A DNA stretch of 64,000 nt from Lysobacter sp. BMK333-48F3 (GCF_019733395.1 NZ_JAIHOO010000001.1:2117001-2181000), one strand, 5' to 3'. Positions 1 through 8,476 are shown, numbered from the stretch's first letter. The notes: generated by a model from the letters alone, not told the origin. Translations and numbers: made by a program.

Positions 1-2
1 GC

Positions 3-455
3 TGGCAGAACACCTGGGTGACCCAGTACGACGCGGTCGGCGCCGCCGGCCAGGTGCAGCCGCGCAAGCCGGGCGTGGAAGTCAACGACAGCGCGATCCC
101 GGAGTGGACCTCCAACGCCACCCTGTCGTGGAAGCGCAACGCCTGGAACGCGTCGTGGACCGTCCGCCACATCTCCGAGCTGGACGAAATCTGCCAGGCC
201 TCGGCGCTGGAGTCGCCGTACTGCGACAACTCGGTGACCGGCGAGAACAAGCTCGACGCGATCACCTACCACGACCTGCAGCTGGGCTACCACATCGACT
301 GGCTGAAGGGGCTGCAGATCACCGGCGGCGTCAACAACCTGTTCGACAAGGATCCGCCGGTGTGCCTGTCGTGCTCGCTCAACGGCTACGACGCGTCCAC
401 CTACGACATCCCGGGCGGCCGCTTCTTCTACCTGCGCGCGGACCTGCGCTTCTGA
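3..455 (+). CDS. TonB-dependent receptor, C-terminal fragment (cut by window edge)
   Basis: The reading frame is open from base 3 and the true start lies left of the window. About 150 residues remain. They show the alternating beta-strand pattern of an outer-membrane barrel, the conserved GVNNLFDKDPP segment that marks the last strands of TonB-dependent receptors, and a terminal strand ending YLRADLRF with the C-terminal Phe needed for BAM-dependent insertion. Such receptors import siderophores, vitamins or oligosaccharides using TonB energy; the substrate cannot be read from this piece. Two pairs of Cys (EICQ/PYCD and PVCLSC) suggest disulfide-stabilised extracellular loops. An intrinsic terminator follows about 55 bp downstream. 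Confidence 0.9.
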   Translation, partial: WQNTWVTQYDAVGAAGQVQPRKPGVEVNDSAIPEWTSNATLSWKRNAWNASWTVRHISELDEICQASALESPYCDNSVTGENKLDAITYHDLQLGYHIDWLKGLQITGGVNNLFDKDPPVCLSCSLNGYDASTYDIPGGRFFYLRADLRF

Positions 456-491
456 TCGCGGCGTAGTTCGATCCGATCGCGGCGTAGTTCG
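454..491. repeat. 21-bp-period tandem duplication after the receptor stop codon
   Basis: The 17-mer GATCGCGGCGTAGTTCG occurs at 454-470 and again at 475-491. The first copy overlaps the receptor stop codon. It looks like a simple local duplication between the stop and the terminator. Confidence 0.7.
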
Positions 492-508
492 CTACCCGCA
501 GCAACGCG

Positions 509-545
509 AACGGCCGGTGGGCGACCACCGGCCGTTTCGTTTGCG
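509..545 (+). terminator. Intrinsic terminator of the TonB receptor gene
   Basis: ACGGCCGGTGG and its complement CCACCGGCCGT flank a GCGA loop, giving a GC-rich stem of about 11 bp followed by TTTCGTTT. The position just after the receptor stop fits rho-independent termination on the plus strand. Confidence 0.8.
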
Positions 546-587
546 CGCCGGCGCCGGAACAGAAGCCGAGGCAGGGTGGGGATAGGG

Positions 588-1217
588 GTAGGAGCGACGC
601 GAGTCGCGACCGCGTAGCTGCAATCTCGCGCCGTAGCTTCTGTAGGAGCGGCGTGAGCCGCGACCACCGAAGCGGTGAAATACCACGTCGCCGTTCGAAA
701 CCCTGTTGCCCGGGCTTCGGCGGCTGCGCTCGCGTGCATCGCTTCGTTGGTCGCGGCTTACGCCGCTCCTACAAGTAGGGGCGACGTTCGGGGTAGGAGC
801 GACGCAAGTCGCGACCGCGAAGCCACGGTCTCGCGCCGCCGCTTACCGCGCCCTGTAGGAGCGGCGTCCCGCCGGGATTTCCTTCGGTCACAAGCCACGA
901 CCGCGTAGCTGCCATCTCGCGCCGTAGCTTCTGTAGGAGCGGCGTGAGCCGCGACACGTCTTTGCCGATTGCGCCGTCGCTGCGAGGCCGCGGTCGCGGC
1001 TTGTGACCGGAGGAAATCCCCGTGGGACGCCGCTCCTACCCCAAGAGCAGTGCGTCGTTTCGCTCGGCGTCGATGACGGTGTTAGCTCTGCGCATGCCCT
1101 GTCGCGGCTTACGCCGCTCCTACTGGAGGGGCGACATAACTGGCCCGGCCGCGCGCCGCCATCGCTTCGGTCGCGGCTTGTGACCGAAGGAAGTCCCGGT
1201 GGGACGCCGCTCCTACC
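588..1217. repeat. Cluster of GTAG-headed REP-like palindromes (no gene)
   Basis: This gene-free stretch holds at least nine complete or degraded copies of a short palindrome. The consensus is GTAGGAGCGGCGTGAGCCGC followed by GACCACCGAAGCGGTG. Forward copies start near 588, 641, 793, 853 and 931; reverse copies end near 774, 1040, 1123 and 1217. The core folds as GCGGC-loop-GCCGC behind a GTAG head, as in the REP/SMAG elements of Stenotrophomonas that RAYT transposases act on. Forward and reverse copies are paired (for example 641-677 with 741-774), as in REP doublets. Open frames crossing this region are built from repeat sequence and are not genes. Confidence 0.85.
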
Positions 1218-1232
1218 CCAGGCGACGCGGGT

Positions 1233-1991
1233 TCAGCGCAACGCGCTTTCCGGTACGTCCAGTTCCAGCGACAGGGCCAGGTGGTCGGATTGCGCGGCCG
1301 GCACGGCGCGGGCGCCGGCGAAGCCGAGGCCGTCGCCGAGCAGGATGTGGTCGATCGCGCGCTGCGGGCGCCAGCTGGGGAAGGTCGCCAGCGGTTCGCT
1401 CGGCGGCTGCAGGCGGGTGCCGCGGAACAGGGCCTGCATCTCGGGGCGGTCGGGCGAGCAGTTGAAGTCGCCCATCAGCACCGCGTGCGGGTGGTCGTGC
1501 AGCAGCTCGGCGATGAAGGCCAACTGGCTGCCGCGCGAGCCGGCGCCGAGCGAAAGGTGGGCGACGGCGACGGTGAGGCCGTCGTCGCCCTGGCCGTAAT
1601 GGGCGATCAGCACGCCGCGGCCGGAGATCCGGCCGGGCAGGGGATGGTCGACGACTTCGCGCGGTTCCAGCTTGCTGAGCAGGCCGTTGGCGCTGGAGGC
1701 GACGCTGCCGACGCGCCGGTTCGGCTGGTGGCTCCAGTACTCGAAGCCGCCGCGCTGGGCCAGGTAGTGGGTCTGGTTGGTAAAGCCCGAACGCAGGCTG
1801 CCCGGGTCGCTTTCGTTGAGGCCGACGATGTCGTGCTCGCCGGCCAACTGGGCGATCGCGTCGAGGCTGCCGCGCTTGTTGCCGGCGGGCAGCACGTGCG
1901 ACCAGCTGCGCGTCGCGTAATCGCTGTAGCGACGCGTGCTGGAGCCGGCCTGGATGTTCGCGCTGAGCAGGCGCAGCCGGCGTGTGGTCAT
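1233..1991 (-). CDS. Endonuclease/exonuclease/phosphatase (EEP) family hydrolase
   Basis: This 252-residue protein starts at the ATG read as MTTRRLRLLSANIQAG; the longer upstream frame overlaps the DsbA gene and is rejected. It carries the EEP (DNase I-like) motifs in order: an N-terminal LLSANIQAG strand, NESDP (metal-binding Glu), HLSLG, MGDFNCSPDRPE (Asp/Asn catalytic strand), RAIDHIL and a final SDHLAL with the catalytic Asp-His. The family hydrolyses phosphodiesters or phosphomonoesters; I see no signal peptide, so it is probably cytoplasmic. It lies 26 bp behind the lipoprotein DsbA gene on the same strand and may be cotranscribed. The substrate is unknown. Confidence 0.9.
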   Translation of the reverse strand: MTTRRLRLLSANIQAGSSTRRYSDYATRSWSHVLPAGNKRGSLDAIAQLAGEHDIVGLNESDPGSLRSGFTNQTHYLAQRGGFEYWSHQPNRRVGSVASSANGLLSKLEPREVVDHPLPGRISGRGVLIAHYGQGDDGLTVAVAHLSLGAGSRGSQLAFIAELLHDHPHAVLMGDFNCSPDRPEMQALFRGTRLQPPSEPLATFPSWRPQRAIDHILLGDGLGFAGARAVPAAQSDHLALSLELDVPESALR

Positions 1992-2017
1992 GCCAGGTCC
2001 CTGGGCGTGCGGGCCGA

Positions 2018-2908
2018 TCAGCCCTGGGCCGGAGCCGCCGGGGCGGCGGCCGCCGCCGGAGCCGGAGCCGCGGCGCCGTCGGCCGGAGCGGCCGGCGCGG
2101 CGGCCGGGGCCTGCATCGCGGCGCGCTCGCGCGCGACCAGGTGATCGGCGACGCGCAGCATGTCGGCGAAGCCCTTCTCGGTGGTGACCAGGTACTTGCC
2201 GTTGATCACCAGCGAGGGGCTGGAGCTGACGCCCGAGCGCTGCATGAACTGCTCGGCGCGCTTGAGCTTGGCGTTGATCGCGAAGCTGTTCATGGTGCCG
2301 ATGAAGTCGGCCGACTTGGCGCCGTACTTGGCGTAGAAGTCGCCGAACTGCTGGTCGGTCACGCTCTGGTACGGGATGGTCTGCTCGATGTGCACGGCGC
2401 GGAACATGGCTTCGTGGGTCTTCTCCAGCAGGCCCAGGGTCTGGGCGGTGTAGAAGGCCTTGGCGAACGGAATCGGGTTGCCGCCGAACGGGCCGGCGAC
2501 CGGGGTGAACTTCACGTCCGCGGTCTGCTTCTTGCGCCAATCCAGCAGCTGCGGCTCGAACTGGGCGCAATGCGGGCAGGTGTAGCTGAACACTTCGGCG
2601 ACTTCGATCTTGCCCGCGACCGGCTCGTAAGCCTGGCCGGCCGGGATTTCCTGGAAGTCGGTGCCGGCGACCGGGGCCGGGCCGGCCGGCGGGGTGGCGA
2701 CGGCGGCGGGCTGGATCGCCGGCTGTTCCGGCGCCGCCGGAGCGGCCGGCGCGTTGTCGGCGGCCGGGGCGGCGGCATCGGCGGTCGGCGCGGCCGGCGC
2801 GGCGGTGTCGGCGGCCGGAGCGGTGTCGGTCTTGTTGCAGGCCGCCAGCGCGACCAGCGCGGTCAGCACGAGCGGATAGCGGGACAGCGAGGCCATACGC
2901 GAATTCAT
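2018..2908 (-). CDS. DsbA-type thiol:disulfide oxidoreductase, predicted lipoprotein
   Basis: This 296-residue protein has a lipobox LAAC with Cys24, so it should be anchored on the periplasmic face of a membrane. An Ala/Pro-rich linker (residues 30-80) leads to a DsbA-like thioredoxin domain with active site CPHC at 111-114 and a cis-Pro loop (SSSPSLVI). The C-terminus is an unusual Ala/Pro tail of about 35 residues. DsbA proteins introduce disulfides into secreted proteins. GGAG lies 8 bases before the chosen ATG. It is a paralogue of the next upstream gene, and both sit beside cytochrome c4. Why two copies are kept is not evident. Confidence 0.92.
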   Translation of the reverse strand: MNSRMASLSRYPLVLTALVALAACNKTDTAPAADTAAPAAPTADAAAPAADNAPAAPAAPEQPAIQPAAVATPPAGPAPVAGTDFQEIPAGQAYEPVAGKIEVAEVFSYTCPHCAQFEPQLLDWRKKQTADVKFTPVAGPFGGNPIPFAKAFYTAQTLGLLEKTHEAMFRAVHIEQTIPYQSVTDQQFGDFYAKYGAKSADFIGTMNSFAINAKLKRAEQFMQRSGVSSSPSLVINGKYLVTTEKGFADMLRVADHLVARERAAMQAPAAAPAAPADGAAAPAPAAAAAPAAPAQG

Positions 2909-3039
2909 CGGTGGAATCTCCGCAAAGCGATCGGAATGCGATCAGTCGAGGGGGCGGGCGCGCGCCGGTGCGTCGCGGCTCCGCCGGGAATGGCCGCCAG
3001 GATAGCGGCCGTCATGGGCAAGCGGGAGTGCAGGCCGGC

Positions 3040-3708
3040 TCAGCGCTTCTTGCCGGCGCCGGCGCGCTCGCGCGCGATCAGGTGGTCGGCGACGCGCAGC
3101 ATGTCGTCGAAGCCCTTCTGGGTGGTGATGCGGTACTTGCCGGCGACGACCATCGACGGGGTGCCGTCGATGCCGCTGGCCATGATGAAGGCCTTGGCCT
3201 TCTCCATCGCCTGGCTGGTCGCCGGGCCGGTCATGCCGGCGGCGAAAGCCTGGGCGTTGGCGCCGTAGCGGGCGTAGAACGCGGCGATCTCGGCCGGGGT
3301 GGCGTTCTGGATCGGCAGGCTGCGCTGCTCGTGCAGGGCCTTGAACACCGCCTCGTGGGTCTTGCCCAGCAGCTTCATCGACTGCGCGGTGTAGAAGGCC
3401 TGCGCGTACGGGGTCCAGTAGCCGCCCCACGGCGCGGCCAGCGGGACGAACTCGACGTCGGCCGGCAGCTTGGCGCGCCAGGCCGCGATCTGCGGGTCAA
3501 AGTGGGCGCAATGCGGGCAGGTGTAGCCGAACACCTCGACCACTTCGACCTTGCCCTTGACCGGCGCGAACGGCTTGCCGCCTTCGATCACGACGTAGTC
3601 CACGCCGATCTCGGGCGCCGGGCCGGCCGGCGCGCCGGCCTTGGGCGCGGCGAGGGAAGCGAAGGGGAGGGCGGCGAGCAACAGCAGGGCGGCCAAGCGC
3701 AGTTTCAT
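3040..3708 (-). CDS. dsbA: Thiol:disulfide interchange protein DsbA
   Basis: This 222-residue periplasmic protein has a cleavable signal peptide (MKLRLAALLLLAALPFASLA, cut near AAP) and a DsbA fold with the CPHC active site at 64-67 and a cis-Pro loop GTPSMVV. It oxidises Cys pairs in exported proteins and is normally reoxidised by DsbB, which is not in this window. It is about 130 bp upstream of the lipoprotein paralogue, on the same strand, and lacks that protein's Ala/Pro extensions. A hairpin with a T-run lies 66 bp before its start and may attenuate it. Confidence 0.94.
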   Translation of the reverse strand: MKLRLAALLLLAALPFASLAAPKAGAPAGPAPEIGVDYVVIEGGKPFAPVKGKVEVVEVFGYTCPHCAHFDPQIAAWRAKLPADVEFVPLAAPWGGYWTPYAQAFYTAQSMKLLGKTHEAVFKALHEQRSLPIQNATPAEIAAFYARYGANAQAFAAGMTGPATSQAMEKAKAFIMASGIDGTPSMVVAGKYRITTQKGFDDMLRVADHLIARERAGAGKKR

Positions 3709-3773
3709 CGGTGATCTCGTCGGTGGTGGCCCGCAGCGGACGGAGTCCGTCGCGCGGGCGGAGGGCGGACATG

Positions 3774-3806
3774 AAAAACGCCGGCGCTAAGGATAACGGC
3801 CGGCGT
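3774..3806 (-). terminator. Terminator-like hairpin upstream of dsbA
   Basis: On the minus strand the stem ACGCCGGC/GCCGGCGT (8 bp, 13-base loop) is followed by TTTTT. It lies between the cytochrome c4 terminator and the dsbA start, so it is either a second read-through stop, the end of a small transcript from about 3950-3807, or a leader attenuator. The stem and T-run are seen directly; the role is inference. Confidence 0.55.
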
Positions 3807-3949
3807 CTCAAGCGGGAGTGTTGGAATGGACCGGCGCGGCATCGCGGAAGTTCCCGTCGCGCGCAAGGTGACCGGGTTCACTGTTCGCGTCGCGGCGCGG
3901 CCGCGGGGCGCCTGTAGAGCGCGCCCGTAGAACATGCCTATAGACAGGC

Positions 3950-3988
3950 CCATAAAACGAAAACGCCGGCCTGTCGCCAGGCCGGCGT
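3950..3988 (-). terminator. Intrinsic terminator of the cytochrome c4 gene
   Basis: Minus strand: an 11-bp perfect stem (ACGCCGGCCTG at 3963-3973 and its complement at 3978-3988) with a 4-base loop, followed by TTTCGTTTT. It begins about 20 bp past the cytochrome stop codon. Confidence 0.88.
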
Positions 3989-4009
3989 CGGGTCGCGGCG
4001 TGCGCCGGC

Positions 4010-4876
4010 TCAGCCCTTGGCGGGCGGCGCCGGAGCGGCGGCCGGGGCCGCAGCGGGCGCGGCCGCCGGGGCCGGCGCCGGAGCGGCCGGCTTGGCCGCA
4101 GCCGCCGGCATCTGCGCGGCGGCGACGTCGTCGGCGCGCGGGTGCAGGCCCTGCAGGTAGCTGGACAGCGAACCGATTTCCTCGTCGGTCAGCTGCTTGG
4201 CCACGCTGGCCATGATGTTGAACAGGTGCGGGTCCTTCTGCGTGGTGGTGCCGGCGCGGTATTCCTCCAGGCGACGCTGCGAGTAGGCCGCCTGCTGGCC
4301 GGCGATGTGCGGGTAGGCCGGGCCCGGATTGCCGGTGCCGCCCGGGCCGTGGCAGGCCATGCAGGCCGGGATGCCGCGGGCCTTGTCGCCGGAACGGAAC
4401 AGCTGCTCGCCGACTTCGTAGAACTTCCTGCCCTTGTTCGGGCCGGCCGCGATCGCGGTGTCGTCGGCGACGCCGGCGCCGGACTTCTGGGTCGCGAAGT
4501 AGGCGCCCAGGTCGCGCGCGTCCTGGTCGCTCAGGGCGTCGGCGTAGGGCTTCATCGCCGCGGCCATGCCGGTATTGCGCTCGCCGCTCTTGAACAGGGC
4601 GATCTGGTGGGCGATGTAGCGCTCGCTCTGGCCGGCCAGACGCGGGTACTGCGGATCGGTCGGGTTGCCGTCCAGACCGTGGCAGGCGGCGCAGGTGCCG
4701 GCCTTGGTCGCGCCCGCCTTGACGTCGCCCCAGACAGGCTTCGGGCTGCCGGACAGCGGTGCGGTCTGGACCGGTTCCTTGTCGGGAATCGGGGTGACCG
4801 TGGTCTGGGCATACGCAACGGCGGCAGCCGCGAGGGCGACGAGGCCGACGAGGCCGAAGACGCGGGCTTGGCTCAT
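4010..4876 (-). CDS. Dihaem cytochrome c4
   Basis: This 288-residue protein has a signal peptide ending AYAQ near residue 24. Two haem-binding CXXCH motifs (CAACH at 62-66 and CMACH at 172-176) lie in two homologous c-type domains, each followed by a Met that can serve as axial ligand. This arrangement is typical of cytochrome c4, a periplasmic electron carrier to terminal oxidases. The C-terminus carries a low-complexity Ala/Pro/Lys tail of about 35 residues that ordinary c4 proteins lack and that resembles the tail of the nearby lipoprotein DsbA. A strong terminator follows. It is divergent from engB. Confidence 0.93.
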   Translation of the reverse strand: MSQARVFGLVGLVALAAAAVAYAQTTVTPIPDKEPVQTAPLSGSPKPVWGDVKAGATKAGTCAACHGLDGNPTDPQYPRLAGQSERYIAHQIALFKSGERNTGMAAAMKPYADALSDQDARDLGAYFATQKSGAGVADDTAIAAGPNKGRKFYEVGEQLFRSGDKARGIPACMACHGPGGTGNPGPAYPHIAGQQAAYSQRRLEEYRAGTTTQKDPHLFNIMASVAKQLTDEEIGSLSSYLQGLHPRADDVAAAQMPAAAAKPAAPAPAPAAAPAAAPAAAPAPPAKG

Positions 4877-5047
4877 GTAGCTGGGCTCCGAACTACTGGC
4901 TTGCTGCGGGATGGGCTGGCGGACTGCTGGCGCCCGGCGCGTCGCGCGCGCCGGAACCTTGGAATTATCAGGGTCGGCCCGGACTGGGTCAACGCGGATT
5001 CAGGCGCCGACGGCGCTGCGGACGCCGGCGCATGCGATCCTAGTGCG

Positions 5048-5698
5048 ATGACCAATCACCTCGCCCGTGCCCGCTACCTGCTGTCGGCGCATAACCACAA
5101 GCAATTGCCGCCCGACGGCGGCCACGAGGTCGCTTTCGCCGGCCGCTCCAACGCCGGCAAGTCCAGCGCGCTCAACGCCTTGTGCCAGCAGAACGCGCTG
5201 GCGCGGGTGTCCAAGACCCCGGGCCGCACCCAGCAGTTGGTGTTCTTCGACGTCACCCCGCCGTACCGCGGCCCCGAACCGGCCCCGGACCCGGACCGCT
5301 TCCTGGTCGACCTGCCGGGCTACGGCTACGCCAAGGTGCCGCAGAACCTGCAGGCCCACTGGCAGGCCTTCCTGGACCGCTACTTCGAGACCCGCCAGGC
5401 CTTGCGCGGCCTGGTGGTGGTGATGGACATCCGCCATCCGCTCAAGGACTACGACCGCCACATGATCGGCTACGCCGCCGGTCGCGGCCTGCCCGCGCAC
5501 GCGCTGCTGACCAAGGCCGACAAGCTCGGCCGCGGCCAGCAACAGCAGCAGCTGATGGCGGTGCGCAAGGAACTGCAGAACGCGTTCGGCGACACGGTCA
5601 GCGTGCAGACCTTCTCCGGCGAGTCCAAGCAGGGCGTGGACGAGGCGCGCGCGGTGGTGATGGGCTGGCTGGGCCTGGGCGAGGCGCCCGCCGAGTAA
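5048..5698 (+). CDS. engB: Ribosome-biogenesis GTPase EngB/YihA
   Basis: This 216-residue cytosolic TRAFAC GTPase needed for 50S subunit assembly has all G motifs: P-loop GRSNAGKSS at 32-40, the switch region with conserved PGRTQ, G3 DLPGYGYAK, and G4 TKAD. The ATG chosen gives the usual short N-terminal helix; the longer frame reading back into the cytochrome gene is rejected. An insertion rich in Pro and Asp (about 75-90) before G3 is slightly longer than in the E. coli protein. It is transcribed divergently from cytochrome c4, a neighbourhood shared by many gammaproteobacteria. Confidence 0.95.
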   Translation: MTNHLARARYLLSAHNHKQLPPDGGHEVAFAGRSNAGKSSALNALCQQNALARVSKTPGRTQQLVFFDVTPPYRGPEPAPDPDRFLVDLPGYGYAKVPQNLQAHWQAFLDRYFETRQALRGLVVVMDIRHPLKDYDRHMIGYAAGRGLPAHALLTKADKLGRGQQQQQLMAVRKELQNAFGDTVSVQTFSGESKQGVDEARAVVMGWLGLGEAPAE

Positions 5699-5724
5699 TG
5701 CGCCGCTGAGCCCGGGCGCTCCGC

Positions 5725-6633
5725 TCAGGGCGCCGGCAACCGGCGCGCGGTGCGTACCTCGTGGCGCTCGTCGTACTGGCGCTGGGTGTCCAGCGCGCCG
5801 TCGCCGTCGCTGTCGATTTCGCCGCTGGTAAGGCGGCCGCCGGTCCAGTGATCGCGCTTGATCACCCGGCCCTGCGGATCGAACCATTCCTCGGTCCGCA
5901 GCACGCCGCGCAGCGCGGTCTGCTGCCGCTCCGGCGCGCCGTCGCCCGAGTAGTCGGTGGTCAGGCCGGTGAACTGGCCGTCGCGGAACGTGGTGACGGT
6001 TTCGCGCACGCCGTTGAAATCCTGGTCTTCCTCGACCTCGGTGACCAGGCCGCGAGGATCGTAATGGCTGACCTGGTCGGTCTGGCTGTCGGTATTGCGG
6101 TCGGCCTCGATCCGCACCAGGGTCTGGCCTTCGAAGATCAGGCGCTCGTCGGCGATGCCGTCGGCGTCGTAATCGGCGGGCTGCTCGCTGACGCCGGGCC
6201 GCAGCGCGAAAGCGGTCGCCGTCGCGCCGAGTGCGGCGCCGATCGCGAGGCACAGGACGATGACGCCCGCGCCCGCGCCGTGCCGGCGCGGTTTGCGCTG
6301 GCCGATCGGACGATAGAGATTGGCGTCTTCGACGTAGCCGGCCGTATCCGCCGGCGTTTCGTCGCCGTCGTCGAGTTCGTCCGTGGGCCGGTCGCCTTCG
6401 TCGTCGTCCGGGCCAGGCGGGATTTCCGTCTCCTGCCAGGCTTCGATGATCTGCCGCGCGCGTTCGGCGTCCTGGTCCGCGACTTCCAGGCGTACCGCGC
6501 CGCCGACCGGCAGCAGGCCGGCACCGGCCTCCAGAGCGGCGCCGAAGACGAAGGCGCGGATGCCTTCCTGGGCCAGGAGCCCGTGCACCAGTTGCGCGTC
6601 GGCCGAATGCGCCGCGTGATAGACGATTTGCAT
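5725..6633 (-). CDS. DUF2007-type signal-transducing domain protein with EF-hand-like acidic repeats
   Basis: This 302-residue protein is in three parts. Residues 1-70 match the DUF2007 (putative signal-transducing) fold (start MQIVYHAAHSADAQLVHGLL). An acidic stretch at 75-100 leads to one transmembrane helix at about 121-144. The C-terminal half carries several DxDxDG-like loops (DADGIADE, DRNTDSQTD, DQDFNGVRE, DYSGDGAPE, DSDGDGALD) spaced 20-30 residues apart, resembling calcium-binding repeats of surface proteins. GGAGGCAGGG precedes the ATG. Function unknown; a calcium-responsive membrane sensor is possible but unproven. Confidence 0.8.
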   Translation of the reverse strand: MQIVYHAAHSADAQLVHGLLAQEGIRAFVFGAALEAGAGLLPVGGAVRLEVADQDAERARQIIEAWQETEIPPGPDDDEGDRPTDELDDGDETPADTAGYVEDANLYRPIGQRKPRRHGAGAGVIVLCLAIGAALGATATAFALRPGVSEQPADYDADGIADERLIFEGQTLVRIEADRNTDSQTDQVSHYDPRGLVTEVEEDQDFNGVRETVTTFRDGQFTGLTTDYSGDGAPERQQTALRGVLRTEEWFDPQGRVIKRDHWTGGRLTSGEIDSDGDGALDTQRQYDERHEVRTARRLPAP

Positions 6634-6714
6634 CCCTGCCTCCGAAGCGCCCGCGGTTCGTCGGGCGTGGGCGTCAGTATGCGGGCCGGGGCGACGTTCG
6701 CGCGATGTGTGTTA

Positions 6715-8370
6715 TCAGCCTTCAGCGCGGGCGACGTAGATCGCGTAGCCCGGCAGGCGCAAACGGCCGGCCTCGACCGTGCCGCTGGGCAGGCCGTGGC
6801 CGTGGTCGGCGCGCCAGCCGGCGCGTTCGCCCAGCTCCAGCGCGACCTCGTCGGCGCCGAGGTTGAACGCGATCAGCAGCGCCTGCGCGCCCTCGCCGCG
6901 GACGAAGGCCAACACCGGTTCGGGCGTGTCGAGGAAGCCGATCGCGCCGTGCAGCAGCGCCGGATGGCGCTTGCGCCAGCCGAGCAAGCGGCGCAGGCGT
7001 TGCAGCGGCGAATCCGGATCGCGTTCCTGCGCGGCCACGTCCAGGCCGCGGTGCGCGTCGGCGATCGGCAGCCACGGTGCGGCGTCGCTGAAGCCGGCCA
7101 GTTCGGTCGCGTCCCAGGGCATCGGCGTGCGGCAGCCGTCGCGGCCCTTGAAGGTCGGCCAGAAGGTCTTGCCGTACGGGTCCTGCAGCGCCTCGAACGG
7201 CAGCTCGGCCTCGGGCAGGCCCAATTCCTCGCCCTGGTACAGGCAGACCGAGCCGCGCAGGCTGCAGACCAGGGCGCTGAGCAGGGTCGGGTAATGCGCC
7301 GGCAGGGCTTCGCCGCGGCCCCAGCGGGTGACCACGCGCTGCACGTCGTGGTTGGAGATGGCCCAGCACGGCCAGCCCTCGCGCATCGCGTCTTCCAGGG
7401 TCTGCACGGTGCCGCGGATGTAGCCGGCGGAACGGTCGTCGGTCAGCAGCTCGAAGCTGTAGCCCATGTGCAGGCGGCCGTGGCGGGTGTACTCGTCGGT
7501 GGTCGCCAGCGAATCTTCCGAGGAGATTTCGCCCAGCGCGACCGCGCCGGGATAGCGGTCGAGCAGGCTGCGCAGCTCGGCCAGGAAGGCCAGGTTCTCC
7601 GGCCGGGTGTTGTTGTAGTAGTGGTACTGGAACGCGTACGGATTGTCCGGGCTGAAGCCGCGGCCGACCCGCAGCTCCGCCGGCTTGGGCGGGTTGTCGC
7701 GCAACTGCGCGTCGTGGAAGCAGAAGTTGATCGCATCCAGGCGCAGGCCGTCGACGCCGCGCTCGAGCCAGAAGCGCACGTTGTCGAGCACCGTCGCGCG
7801 CACCGCCGGGTTGTGGAAATTGAGGTCCGGCTGCGAGGACAGGAAATTGTGCAGGTAGTACTGCTGCCGGCGCGGTTCCCAGCGCCAGGCGACGCCGCCG
7901 AACAGCGACATCCAGTTGTTCGGCGCGGTGCCGTCGGGGCGCGCGTCGGCCCACACGTACCAGTCGGCGTAGGGGTTGTCGCGGCTTTCGCGGCTGCGCT
8001 GGAACCACTCGTGCTGGTCGGAGGTGTGGCTGAGCACCTGGTCGATCATCACCTTCAGGCCCAGCGCATGCGCCTTGGCCAGCAGCCGGTCGAAGTCCTC
8101 CAGGCGGCCGAACAGCGGATCGACCGCACGGTAGTCGGCGATGTCGTAGCCGAAGTCGGCCATCGGCGACTTGAAGAACGGCGAGATCCAGATCGCGTCG
8201 ACGCCGAGGTCGGCGACGTAGCCGAGCTTGTCGATGATCCCGGGCAGGTCGCCGACGCCGTCGCCGCTGAGGTCGCGGAAGCTGCGCGGATAGATCTGGT
8301 AGACGACCGCGCCGCGCCACCATGCGTCGTTGGCGTGCGGGACGGCGATCGGAAGGCTGGCGGCGGACAA
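6715..8370 (-). CDS. GH13 alpha-glucosidase of the maltodextrin locus
   Basis: I place the start at TTG 8370, preceded by AGGGG at 7-base spacing, giving 551 residues beginning MSAASLPIAVPHAND. The alternative ATG at 8472 lies inside an operator-like palindrome. The (beta/alpha)8 GH13 domain starts at VVYQIYPRSF. The catalytic set is visible: nucleophile D212 in GLRLDAINF, acid/base E281 in ALGEISSED, and D342 in ISNHDVQRV. Without a signal peptide it should be cytoplasmic and hydrolyse imported maltose or maltooligosaccharides to glucose. It is divergent from the TonB receptor and likely repressed by the LacI protein encoded at 15081. Confidence 0.92.
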   Translation of the reverse strand: MSAASLPIAVPHANDAWWRGAVVYQIYPRSFRDLSGDGVGDLPGIIDKLGYVADLGVDAIWISPFFKSPMADFGYDIADYRAVDPLFGRLEDFDRLLAKAHALGLKVMIDQVLSHTSDQHEWFQRSRESRDNPYADWYVWADARPDGTAPNNWMSLFGGVAWRWEPRRQQYYLHNFLSSQPDLNFHNPAVRATVLDNVRFWLERGVDGLRLDAINFCFHDAQLRDNPPKPAELRVGRGFSPDNPYAFQYHYYNNTRPENLAFLAELRSLLDRYPGAVALGEISSEDSLATTDEYTRHGRLHMGYSFELLTDDRSAGYIRGTVQTLEDAMREGWPCWAISNHDVQRVVTRWGRGEALPAHYPTLLSALVCSLRGSVCLYQGEELGLPEAELPFEALQDPYGKTFWPTFKGRDGCRTPMPWDATELAGFSDAAPWLPIADAHRGLDVAAQERDPDSPLQRLRRLLGWRKRHPALLHGAIGFLDTPEPVLAFVRGEGAQALLIAFNLGADEVALELGERAGWRADHGHGLPSGTVEAGRLRLPGYAIYVARAEG

Positions 8371-8456
8371 GAGAAACCCCTGGAGATGGCGGGCGGCGTG
8401 CTGCATCGCCGCGATGCGCGGCAGCTTACCGCCGCCGGCTGCGGGCGCCGTCGCAA

Positions 8457-8476
8457 CTGCATACGTATTCATGCCG
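8457..8476. promoter_or_regulatory. LacI-type operator, left arm of a perfect 20-bp inverted pair
   Basis: CTGCATACGTATTCATGCCG is the exact reverse complement of 8514-8533. Each arm is itself a quasi-palindrome centred on ATACGTAT (centre CpG), the form expected for LacI-family sites. It lies upstream of the GH13 gene and is the natural target for the regulator encoded at 15081-16112. The repeat is seen directly; protein binding is inferred. Confidence 0.75.

Noticed and set aside
588..1217. Possible CRISPR array because of repeated near-identical units
   Set aside because: Repeats are in both orientations, differ in sequence, have uneven spacing and fold as REP hairpins behind GTAG. No cas gene is present.
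428..1599. Several short frames within the REP cluster and the reverse of the EEP gene
   Set aside because: They are composed of repeat palindromes, read in both strands with similar products, and lack SD sequences.
8371..8472. ATG 8472 as start of the GH13 glucosidase
   Set aside because: It lies inside the inverted operator and adds an Ala/Gly-rich leader unlike homologues. The TTG at 8370 has an AGGGG SD and a normal N-terminus.
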